Shown here: positions 1 through 6,108 of the stretch, piece after piece
Position numbering within the stretch: position 1 is the first letter of the stretch
Layout of the letters: every line of letters begins with the position of its first letter
From: Winogradskyella sp.
GTDB taxonomy: Bacteria > Bacteroidota > Bacteroidia > Flavobacteriales > Flavobacteriaceae
Length of the DNA stretch: 6,108 bases
Direction of reading: 5' to 3'
Assembly: GCA_030149115.1 (NCBI GenBank)
Contig: JASBSE010000125.1
Coordinates: 1 to 6,108 of the forward strand
Notes under the pieces: model-generated
What the model was told of the DNA's origin: nothing
What the model saw: the letters and a program-made list of their open reading frames with translations, nothing else
Databases searched by the model: none
Position numbers and translations under genes: made by a program

Positions 1-846
1 GCTAGTGAATCTGCTACCTACAGAGCTGCTAAAAATATTGAAGATCGTATAGCGATTAGAGAAGCCTCTGGTAACTCACACCAAGAGGCTGAGCTTAAAG
101 GAGTAGAAGAATATGCTATTGAATGTTCTATTTTAAAGGTAGCTGTATCAGAAGATGTACAAAACTGTGCTGATGAAGGTATCCAGATTTTTGGTGGTAT
201 GGGATTCTCTGAGGAAACACCAATGGAAGCTGCTTGGAGAGATGCTCGTATCGCACGTATCTACGAAGGTACTAATGAAATCAACAGAATGCTTTCTGTT
301 GGCATGTTAGTTAAAAAAGCCATGAAAGGTCATGTAGATTTATTAGGTCCTGCTATGAAGGTACAAGAAGAACTGATGGGAATTCCTTCATTTGATACAC
401 CAGATTATTCAGAACTTTTCTCTGAAGAAAAAGAAATGATTGCAAAGCTTAAAAAGGTATTCTTAATGGTTGCTGGAGCTGCTGTTCAAAAGTTTGGTCC
501 AGACATGGAAAAACACCAACAACTTTTAGTTGCAGCTGCTGATATTTTAATTGAAATATATATGGCAGAATCTACTATTTTAAGAACAGAAAAGAATGCA
601 AAACGCTTTGGCGAAGACTCTCAGGCTGTGCAAATTGCTATGTCTAAATTATATTTATTCAATGCAGTAAATATTATTGAAGATAAAGGAAAAGAAAGTA
701 TTATTTCGTTTGCTGAAGGTGATGAGCAACGTATGATGCTTATGGGATTAAAACGTTTTACTAAGTATCAAAATTATCCAGACATTGTTGATCTACGTAA
801 CGAAATTGCCGAAAAAGTAAAAGCAGAAAATAAATACTGCTTTTAG
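1..846 (+). CDS. Acyl-CoA dehydrogenase, long VLCAD-like form (3' part; 5' end outside window)
   Basis: The C-terminal 281 residues of an acyl-CoA dehydrogenase, the FAD enzyme that makes trans-2-enoyl-CoA in the first step of fatty-acid beta-oxidation in the cytoplasm. The frame is open from base 1, so the ATG at 199 is an internal Met and not the start. Seen: the FAD-contacting motif QIFGGMGF (about fragment residues 62-69) and the family signature ARIYEGTNEINR. The Glu of YEGT (codon 265-267) aligns with the catalytic base of the medium- and very-long-chain enzymes. About 190 residues follow the signature, far more than in the roughly 380-residue short- and medium-chain enzymes. This extra helical C-terminal domain marks the roughly 600-residue VLCAD/ACAD9-like type common in Flavobacteria. 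The gene ends in TAG, followed 24 bases later by a strong hairpin terminator. The family is certain; chain-length preference is inferred from architecture only. Confidence 0.95.
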   Translation, partial: ASESATYRAAKNIEDRIAIREASGNSHQEAELKGVEEYAIECSILKVAVSEDVQNCADEGIQIFGGMGFSEETPMEAAWRDARIARIYEGTNEINRMLSVGMLVKKAMKGHVDLLGPAMKVQEELMGIPSFDTPDYSELFSEEKEMIAKLKKVFLMVAGAAVQKFGPDMEKHQQLLVAAADILIEIYMAESTILRTEKNAKRFGEDSQAVQIAMSKLYLFNAVNIIEDKGKESIISFAEGDEQRMMLMGLKRFTKYQNYPDIVDLRNEIAEKVKAENKYCF

Positions 847-870
847 ATTTAAGTTTAAGTTAGAAATGAA

Positions 871-898
871 AAAAGCCAATTCTGTTGAATTGGCTTTT
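871..898. terminator. Bidirectional intrinsic terminator between convergent genes
   Basis: A perfect 12-bp inverted repeat, AAAAGCCAATTC (871-882) and GAATTGGCTTTT (887-898), with a TGTT loop. Read on the plus strand, the GC-containing stem runs into TTTTCTTATT. Read on the minus strand, it ends in a run of six T. It lies between the acyl-CoA dehydrogenase stop at 846 and the stop of the minus-strand gene at 910, so it can end transcription of both genes. Confidence 0.9.
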
Positions 899-909
899 CT
901 TATTGTGCT

Positions 910-1746
910 CTATTTAATTATAACCTTTTTGGTTACAACGATATTATCATCAGTACTAAGTCTCACAACATAAATACCAGAAGTCAAATTTCCAATATTA
1001 TATTCACTGTAAGCTCCTTTCAAAATATCACCTATATTATAAACGTTTTGGCCTGAAATATTATAAATTTCAATATGCTTTACATCTAAGTTTGTTGGGT
1101 TACGAACTATCAAATTTTTATTATTCATTTCATAATAAAAATCTAATTGTGCTTCATTATTCTCATCAATACTCAAGGCACTTGGGTTTTGAAACTCAAT
1201 TACAAAACGGCCTTCATAATTACCGGCTTGTAATGTAGCATTATAATTAATACTTCTTAAATCGTAATGTGTACCTAACTCAGTATCGTAAAGTATAATA
1301 TCTAGATCATCAGGTATATTCTCTAAAGAATGAATAGAAATAACGACGTCTCCTACATTACTTTTTTGAATGTTTAAAGGTAAAGTTGTTTGTTCTGTAT
1401 TTATCTCTCCTATACCCTGAATCACAAATAACTCATCCTCAATTAACCACGACATATCATCCACTTGCACATCATTTAAATAACCGTCATAGCCCCAATC
1501 ATAGCCATCTGTACAATTATCATCTACGGTTAAAAGAATTTGTCTATTAATAATGCCTACAGATGTAAACTGTAATCTTATTTTCGGTCTATTATCTGTG
1601 GAACTCTGAGTAGTTATATTTAATTCTTCCGATGGAAGAGCATTATCTTCTTCCGTATTTGAATTATTTTGTCCAAGACTACTTTGTAGGTAAAATAGAC
1701 ATAAGAAGGAGCCTATGATTTTTAAAAGTGAAATAGATTTTTTCAT
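910..1746 (-). CDS. Small secreted protein with T9SS type A C-terminal sorting domain
   Basis: A 278-residue exported protein of unknown function. Residues 1-26 form a Sec signal peptide (MKKS start, hydrophobic core, probable cleavage near SLGQ). A low-complexity acidic and Asn-rich stretch follows (27-52). Residues about 55-188 form a beta-rich module containing NCTDGYDWGYDG (77-88), DDMSW (96-100), FVIQGIGE, LPLNI, LENIPDD and a closing GRFVIEF. I recognise this pattern from the region just ahead of the sorting tail in many flavobacterial T9SS proteins. Residues about 202-278 match the type A sorting domain (Por_Secre_tail): NLIVRNP, IEIYNISGQNVY, LTSGIYVVRL and the basic end KKVIIK. It should therefore cross the outer membrane by type IX secretion and be attached to the surface or released. 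There is no catalytic motif and no large effector domain, so it is probably structural or adhesive, which is inference. The ATG is supported by the signal peptide. It stands alone, divergent from the operon at 2017. Confidence 0.88.
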   Translation of the reverse strand: MKKSISLLKIIGSFLCLFYLQSSLGQNNSNTEEDNALPSEELNITTQSSTDNRPKIRLQFTSVGIINRQILLTVDDNCTDGYDWGYDGYLNDVQVDDMSWLIEDELFVIQGIGEINTEQTTLPLNIQKSNVGDVVISIHSLENIPDDLDIILYDTELGTHYDLRSINYNATLQAGNYEGRFVIEFQNPSALSIDENNEAQLDFYYEMNNKNLIVRNPTNLDVKHIEIYNISGQNVYNIGDILKGAYSEYNIGNLTSGIYVVRLSTDDNIVVTKKVIIK

Positions 1747-2016
1747 AACCTTAAGAGGGATTAAGTTATTCTAGGGGTAATGGTTTTTTGGTTTTTGATA
1801 TCACCAATATTCAAAAAAAATTATGGACAGTTGGTGTATTACATTTTAAAAACCTATTATTTCGCTAAAGTGAACCTAACTGTAAATTTTATCGACAAAT
1901 AGTATTATCTACAGGGAGTACAAACCATTTAAGGTTTTAGATTTTTTAATTAAAATATTTTTAGATAAGAACAACATAGATAATCCTTATATTTAAGGAA
2001 TCAATCTTGCTATATC
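1747..2016. promoter_or_regulatory. Divergent intergenic region holding promoters for both flanking genes
   Basis: This 270-bp, very AT-rich gap separates the divergent start codons at 1746 (-) and 2017 (+), so each transcription unit must have its promoter here. No exact Bacteroidetes sigma-ABfr -7 box (TAnnTTTG) was found by eye on either strand. The nearest plus-strand match is TATTTTTA at 1956-1963, one base off and without a convincing TTG at -33, so it is only a weak candidate. A short 6-bp hairpin, TCCTTA (1984-1989) and TAAGGA (1994-1999), lies 17 bases before the operon's first ATG and would be in its leader. No open frame or RNA gene is evident. Confidence 0.4.
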
Positions 2017-3615
2017 ATGAAATATTATTTTTTAATCCTATTTCCCTTTTTATCCACCTTATCTTTTTCACAATCTAACACTGATGTGTTTCTATTTGAT
2101 TTAAAAAAAAGCAAATCAAAAATTGAAGTTTCCAACGGTGTTAATATATCTAATAATGAAGGTTATGATAATCAGCCTTCATTTTTTGGTGATGACAATG
2201 TGCTCTATGCTTCAACACGAAATGGACAAACCGATATTGCTCAATATAACATCAATTATAAATCCAAAACTTTTATAAATTATACCAAGGGTGGTGAATA
2301 TACACCTTTAAAGATTCCAAATAAAAATGCTGTTTCAGCGGTTAGATTGGATATTGATGGTAAACAACGCCTATATAGCTATAACCTCAGCAATGGCGAA
2401 TCCATAGAACTCATCAAAGATTTGGTTGTTGCCTATTACACTTGGTATGATGAAAATTTAATAGTATCTGCAGTCATAGAAGATGAACAATTAAATCTAT
2501 ATGTCTCCAACATTAAAGATGGTACAAGCAGAAAATATGCAACAAACGTTGGTCGTTCGTTTCATAAAATTCCCAACTCAAATCTTGTAAGTTTTGTTTA
2601 TAAAGAGAGTAATAAAGCATGGCAGATACGATCTTTAAACCCTGTAAATGGTGTTACAAGACTCATTGCAAATACCATGGAAGATGTGGAAGATATTTGT
2701 TGGTTAGATGGAAAGACACTTCTATCTGGTAAAAATGGTAATTTGTACAAACTAACCTTAAAACGCGATAATAATTGGAAAAAAATAACCGATTTATCCT
2801 CCTATGGTATTACTAACATTACACGATTAGCTGTAAATAATGATGGTACAAAACTATTGATTGCAGCAGATTTAAAGTCTGAAGAACAAGAAATAGAAAC
2901 ACAAACTAACACATTAGAACAAACAATTGTTGATCCAGTTTTATCTGAAACTGATGCCGCAGCAGTTGTTCAAAAACATATAGCACCGTTTAACAATAGA
3001 CAACTTAATGAGTTTGCTAATGCTTTTGATGCCAATGTGGTCGTTAATAAATTTCCTAAAGATTATATGTACTCAGGTAGAAATGCTCTCAAGGAAAACT
3101 ACAGACAATTCTTTAGAAACAATAAAAAATCTAATGTTAAGGTGTTAAATCGCATGGTACATAATAATTATGTTATTGATGAAGAATTGGTTACACTAAA
3201 TAATCTTACCATTAGGCAAGCAACTATCTACAATGTAGATAAAGATGGTATAAAATCTATGACGTTTATTAGAAATAAAAATACAACTTCGAATCCTGAA
3301 ACGATTGTAAACGATCAGCTTGAAGCTTATAACAAACGAGATGTTGAAGAATTTACAAAAACCTATACCAAAGACATTAAGCTTTATGAATTTCCTGAAA
3401 ACATATCTTCGAGTGGAATAGAAGAATTAGAAAAAAGATATAAGGTAATTTTCCAAAAAGTTCCTGATCTCAATGCAGAAATTATGAACCGCATTGTTTT
3501 AGGCAATAAGGTTATTGATAAAGAAAAAGTTACCATAAATGGAAAAACCTATTATGCTATCGCTATTTATGAAGTAGATGATGGCTTAATTTCAAAAGTT
3601 ACCTTTATTCAATAA
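2017..3615 (+). CDS. Exported TolB-like beta-propeller protein with two C-terminal SnoaL/NTF2-like domains
   Basis: A 532-residue protein, first gene of the operon. Residues 1-19 form a signal peptide ending SFSQ. Residues about 20-285 look like a TolB/WD40-like (PD40) propeller: the blade motif around 50-78 (DNQPSF, VLYASTRNGQTDI) is clear, and later blades are degenerate (LYSYNLSNGE, LNLYVSNIKDG, WQIRSLNP, GTKLLIAAD). A Glu/Thr-rich linker (286-312) follows. Residues about 313-420 and 428-532 are two copies of a SnoaL-like cone-barrel domain. The copies share a FP element (about 345 and 459), NRMVHNNYVIDEELVT against NRIVLGNKVIDKEKVT (378 and 491), and a closing SMTFIR or KVTFIQ. Such domains bind small hydrophobic ligands or serve as enzymes, but no catalytic residues could be assigned. 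A periplasmic or surface binding role is inference. The start is set by the signal peptide. No Shine-Dalgarno-like sequence is seen. Confidence 0.85.
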   Translation: MKYYFLILFPFLSTLSFSQSNTDVFLFDLKKSKSKIEVSNGVNISNNEGYDNQPSFFGDDNVLYASTRNGQTDIAQYNINYKSKTFINYTKGGEYTPLKIPNKNAVSAVRLDIDGKQRLYSYNLSNGESIELIKDLVVAYYTWYDENLIVSAVIEDEQLNLYVSNIKDGTSRKYATNVGRSFHKIPNSNLVSFVYKESNKAWQIRSLNPVNGVTRLIANTMEDVEDICWLDGKTLLSGKNGNLYKLTLKRDNNWKKITDLSSYGITNITRLAVNNDGTKLLIAADLKSEEQEIETQTNTLEQTIVDPVLSETDAAAVVQKHIAPFNNRQLNEFANAFDANVVVNKFPKDYMYSGRNALKENYRQFFRNNKKSNVKVLNRMVHNNYVIDEELVTLNNLTIRQATIYNVDKDGIKSMTFIRNKNTTSNPETIVNDQLEAYNKRDVEEFTKTYTKDIKLYEFPENISSSGIEELEKRYKVIFQKVPDLNAEIMNRIVLGNKVIDKEKVTINGKTYYAIAIYEVDDGLISKVTFIQ

Positions 3616-3622
3616 TATTTCC

Positions 3623-4093
3623 ATGAAAAAAATAATTACACTTTTAATTTTCGTCATCGGTCTTAATAGCTTTTCGCAAGAAAATAAACCCCTTGAACCT
3701 AAGTTAGAAAATATTGCATGGATTGTTGGTACTTGGCATGGTGAAGCCTTTGGTGGCATTACTGAAGAAATTTGGAGTGAACCCTCTGGTGGTTCTATGA
3801 TGGCTACTTTTAAATTAATCGTTGATGAAAAAGTACAATTCTACGAAATAGAAGTTATCAGAGAGATTGAAGACTCATTAATACTCCAATTAAAACATTT
3901 TGATTCTGACTTGAAAGGTTGGGAAACTAAAAACGAAACCGTAAATTTTCCTTTAAAGGAAATTACTGAAAATAAAGTTGTTTTTGAAGGTATGACATTT
4001 GAAAAAGTGTCTTCAGATGAGATGAATGTATATGTAGATATCGAAAATGAAACTGGTAGTGTAGAAACTGTAAAATTCAACTACAAAAAGTAA
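3623..4093 (+). CDS. Small secreted DUF6265-type protein
   Basis: A 156-residue protein. Residues 1-19 form a signal peptide (MKKI start, hydrophobic core, ending SFSQ), leaving a mature domain of about 137 residues. The mature part matches the pattern I know as DUF6265: IAWIVGTWHGE near the N-terminus, then GGITEEIW, GGSMMATFKL, FYEIEVI, LILQLKHF, LKGWETK and VNFPL. These alternating strands suggest a single lipocalin-like beta-barrel, and the W-x-x-G-x-W/H start is typical of such folds. The biochemical role of the family is unknown to me; ligand binding is a guess from fold. It begins 7 bases after the propeller gene and ends 7 bases before the lipoprotein gene, so it is almost surely co-transcribed with both. 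The family call is from memory of the motif and is fairly secure; the function is not. Confidence 0.85.
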   Translation: MKKIITLLIFVIGLNSFSQENKPLEPKLENIAWIVGTWHGEAFGGITEEIWSEPSGGSMMATFKLIVDEKVQFYEIEVIREIEDSLILQLKHFDSDLKGWETKNETVNFPLKEITENKVVFEGMTFEKVSSDEMNVYVDIENETGSVETVKFNYKK

Positions 4094-4100
4094 AAACTAT

Positions 4101-4871
4101 ATGAAGAACCCTATTATCTTAATACTACTTACTTTATGCTTTTTTAATTGTAATAATGATAAAAAAGAGAATGTAGAAACAATATCTAAATCCACAAAAC
4201 CCGAAAAACAACTTCGAGAAATACCAAAAGCCAAAAATACTATCGAAATAGATGGTATTGCTAACGAAACTTCTTGGAACGATGCAGAATGGTATCCAAT
4301 AGATCAGGTTTGGCTTGGAGATGCCTTAACACAAAATGATTTTTCAGGAAGATTCAAAATAACTTGGGATAATGAAGCTCTTTATGTTTTAGCAGAAATA
4401 AAAGACGATACATTAATTGACAAAATAAAGGATCCTCTTGTAAAATGGTGGGACGATGATTGTTTAGAAATTTTTGTAGATGAAGATAATAGTGGTGGCG
4501 AACATCAATATAACCATAATGCCTTTGCATATCACATTGCTCTAAATGGTAATGTAGTAGATATGTCTACAAAAAAAGTTGGTAAGATGTATAATTCACA
4601 CGTTGAGTCTAAAATTACAACAACAAACAACACCTCTGTTTGGGAAGTCAAAATGTATTTATATGAGGACACTTATAATGACAACTCAAACTCTAATAAA
4701 CCTGTAAAATTATCTGCAAACAAAAAAGTTGGTTTTGCAATTGCCTATTGCGATAACGACTACAGTGAAGAACGCGAAAATTTTATTGGTTCTATTCCTG
4801 TTGAAGGTGTAGATAAAAATCGTGGATGGATAGACGCTAATATTTTTGGAACCCTAAAACTTATAGAATAA
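4101..4871 (+). CDS. CBM9-like (DOMON-type) domain lipoprotein
   Basis: A 256-residue protein. A short hydrophobic leader ends at FFNC, with Cys17 the likely lipidated residue. Asn at -1 is off the standard lipobox but tolerable in Bacteroidetes. The following NNDKKEN is acidic and charged, which would fit a surface-export signal, though this is weak. After a Lys/Glu/Thr/Ser-rich tether (about 20-44), residues 47-255 form one carbohydrate-binding family 9-like beta-sandwich: IEIDGIANETSW, then WDNEALYVLAEIKDD (89-103), WWDDDCLEIFVDED (116-129), HIALNGNVVD, WEVKMYL, GFAIAYCDND and the closing WIDANIFGTLKL. The family binds sugars in xylanases but also occurs as stand-alone modules of unknown ligand. 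No catalytic domain is attached, so a binding or scaffold role is inferred. It sits 7 bases after the DUF6265 gene and 2 bases before the peptidase gene. Confidence 0.88.
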   Translation: MKNPIILILLTLCFFNCNNDKKENVETISKSTKPEKQLREIPKAKNTIEIDGIANETSWNDAEWYPIDQVWLGDALTQNDFSGRFKITWDNEALYVLAEIKDDTLIDKIKDPLVKWWDDDCLEIFVDEDNSGGEHQYNHNAFAYHIALNGNVVDMSTKKVGKMYNSHVESKITTTNNTSVWEVKMYLYEDTYNDNSNSNKPVKLSANKKVGFAIAYCDNDYSEERENFIGSIPVEGVDKNRGWIDANIFGTLKLIE

Positions 4872-4873
4872 TC

Positions 4874-6108
4874 ATGAAAAAAGCCCTTATATTTTTAGTC
4901 CTATTTCAAACCATAATAACTGGTGCACAAACCGACCCTAAAATCTATGATATCATTGATGCCATTTCAGAAGAACGCCTAAAGAAGGACGTAAAAACTT
5001 TAGCAGATTTTGGTACACGTCACACATTAAGCGATACTCTTTCTGATACACGTGGCATAGGTGCCGCAAGACGATGGATTAAATCGCAATTTGATAACAT
5101 TTCAAAAGACTGCAATAATTGTTTAGAGGTTTTTTATCAGAAAAACTTGGTAGAAAAAGGCACTAATCAGCGCATTGTAAAAGATGTTAATGTGGTAAAT
5201 GTTGTTGCAATTCAGCGTGGTACAAAATATCCTAATCAATTCATTATAATGAGTGGTGATATTGACTCTAGAGTTTCAGACCCTAATGATTATACATCTG
5301 ATGCTCCAGGAGCCAATGATAATGCAACAGGTATGGCAGGAGCTATGGAAGCAGCCAGAGTTCTATCTAAACACAAATTTGAAAGCAGCATTGTCTATCT
5401 TGGTCTATCTGGTGAAGAACAAGGTCTTTTTGGCGGACAAGGTTTTGCTAAATACGCAAAAGACAACAATTGGCAAATTATTGGTGTACTTAATAACGAC
5501 ATGATTGGAAATATTGAAGGCGTAGATGGTGTTATAGACAATCGTACCTTCCGAATATTTTCTGAACCGATTACCACAGACGAAACCGATCCTGAAAAAC
5601 TAGCAAGGCAAGCAAGAGCAAGGCGTTTTTATGGTGGAGAAGTTGATGGAGTTTCACGTCAGCTGGCGAGATATGTGTATACTACAACCAAAACTTACAT
5701 GCCTGAAATGAATCCAATGATGGTATATCGTCTCGATCGTTTTGGTCGTGGTGGACATCACAGACCTTTTAATGATTTAGGCTTTGCAGGTATCCGAATT
5801 ATGGAAGCGCACGAAAATTACACACAGCAACATCAAGATATTAGAACCGAAAACGGCATTGCTTATGGAGACACTTTTGAGCATGTCAATTTCCCGTATT
5901 GTAAAAAGTTAACGGCTGTCAATGCCATTACTATGGCTAGCTTAGCTTCTGCTCCACCTACTCCAGACGAAGTAAGTATTGGAGGGATTGTTGAAGCTTC
6001 GGCTAAATTACAATGGAGCAAAGTTCAAGGAGCTAAAGGCTACAAAATCTATTGGAGAGACACTACTTCACCTACTTGGGATAACAGTCGTTATGTAGGT
6101 GATGTTAA
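4874..6108 (+). CDS. M28-family zinc peptidase with C-terminal fibronectin type III domain (3' end outside window)
   Basis: The first 411 codons of an exported metallopeptidase; the frame is still open at base 6108. Residues 1-19 form a signal peptide (MKKA start, ending GAQ). Residues about 100-355 are the M28 (aminopeptidase-type) catalytic domain. Expected di-zinc residues are visible: D149 in PGANDNATG, the E181-E182 pair in SGEEQGLFG (general base and ligand), D209 in NNDMIG, and H320 in QQHQD. At the first ligand site, usually His in a G-H-x-D-S motif, the sequence reads GDIDS (D129, D131). GGHHRPFND (293-301) corresponds to the conserved region before the last His. From about residue 360 a fibronectin type III-like domain begins (LQWSKVQGAKGYKIYWRD) and is cut off. 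The likely role is removing N-terminal amino acids from peptides outside the cytoplasm. The start is 2 bases after the lipoprotein stop, indicating tight coupling. Confidence 0.92.
   Translation, partial: MKKALIFLVLFQTIITGAQTDPKIYDIIDAISEERLKKDVKTLADFGTRHTLSDTLSDTRGIGAARRWIKSQFDNISKDCNNCLEVFYQKNLVEKGTNQRIVKDVNVVNVVAIQRGTKYPNQFIIMSGDIDSRVSDPNDYTSDAPGANDNATGMAGAMEAARVLSKHKFESSIVYLGLSGEEQGLFGGQGFAKYAKDNNWQIIGVLNNDMIGNIEGVDGVIDNRTFRIFSEPITTDETDPEKLARQARARRFYGGEVDGVSRQLARYVYTTTKTYMPEMNPMMVYRLDRFGRGGHHRPFNDLGFAGIRIMEAHENYTQQHQDIRTENGIAYGDTFEHVNFPYCKKLTAVNAITMASLASAPPTPDEVSIGGIVEASAKLQWSKVQGAKGYKIYWRDTTSPTWDNSRYVGDV

Larger units (their letters stand above)
2017..6108 (+). other. Putative four-gene operon of exported proteins
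   Basis: Four same-strand genes (propeller/SnoaL, DUF6265, CBM9-like lipoprotein, M28 peptidase) are separated by only 7, 7 and 2 bases, with no hairpin terminator or promoter-sized gap between them. Each begins with a signal peptide or lipoprotein leader. The transcript should start in the 1747-2016 region; its end lies beyond the window. Confidence 0.8.

Noticed and set aside
199..846. ATG at 199 as the start of a 215-residue protein.
   Set aside because: The same frame is open from base 1 and encodes conserved acyl-CoA dehydrogenase sequence before the ATG; this Met lies inside the FAD-contact motif GGMGF.
1802..1836. Inverted repeat CACCAA (1802-1807) and TTGGTG (1831-1836) in the divergent intergenic region, considered as an operator.
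   Set aside because: Only 6 bp per arm with a 23-base spacer; several such pairs are expected by chance in a region of this size.
3841..4080. Minus-strand open frame of 79 codons.
   Set aside because: It lies wholly inside the DUF6265 gene, has a Ser/Thr-rich antisense-type composition and no recognisable domain.
5253..5504. Plus-strand open frame of 83 codons.
   Set aside because: It is a different frame within the catalytic core of the M28 gene, whose own frame carries all the metal-site motifs.
5395..5577. Minus-strand open frame of 60 codons.
   Set aside because: Antisense to the conserved M28 region, with no domain or signal; a chance open frame.
6099..6108. TAA at the last three bases as the stop of the peptidase gene.
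   Set aside because: It is out of frame: the reading frame from 4874 ends GAT GTT AA, so the gene continues past the window.
1..6108. Search for CRISPR arrays, tRNA genes, insertion sequences, phage genes or a defence system.
   Set aside because: No repeat-spacer pattern, cloverleaf, transposase motif, terminal inverted repeats or defence-type domain was seen by eye; all the coding content is metabolic or secreted-protein genes.

Overview
The window looks like chromosomal DNA from a member of the Bacteroidetes, most likely a marine-type Flavobacteriaceae. The evidence is the AT-rich sequence with A/T-ending codons, start codons without Shine-Dalgarno-like purine tracts, signal peptides ending in the Bacteroidetes-typical S/A-x-Q pattern, a type IX secretion (T9SS) C-terminal sorting domain, and a Cys-Asn-Asn lipoprotein start. 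The genus cannot be fixed from the sequence. No RNA gene, CRISPR array, insertion sequence or prophage part is visible.

Layout. (1) 1-846 (+): the 3' end of a long, VLCAD-like acyl-CoA dehydrogenase of fatty-acid beta-oxidation; its 5' part lies outside the window. (2) 871-898: a perfect 12-bp hairpin with T-runs on both strands, a shared terminator for the convergent genes on either side. (3) 910-1746 (-): a small secreted protein with a T9SS type A sorting tail. (4) 1747-2016: a 270-bp divergent intergenic region that must carry promoters in both directions. (5) 2017 to the window end (+): four tightly packed genes with gaps of 7, 7 and 2 bases, almost certainly one operon. They encode a TolB-like propeller fused to two tandem SnoaL/NTF2-like domains, a DUF6265-type small secreted protein, a CBM9-like lipoprotein, and an M28-family zinc peptidase followed by a fibronectin type III domain that is cut by the window edge.

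All four operon products carry export signals, so the operon makes a set of cell-envelope or secreted proteins. The M28 peptidase is the only clear enzyme. The others look like binding or accessory proteins: a propeller, small-ligand barrels, and a CBM9/DOMON-like beta-sandwich. Peptide or glycopeptide processing in the periplasm or at the cell surface would fit, but the common substrate is inference. The points most worth a second look are the propeller plus duplicated SnoaL architecture, the co-packaging of these four exported proteins, and an Asp in the M28 peptidase where the first zinc-ligand His is usual.
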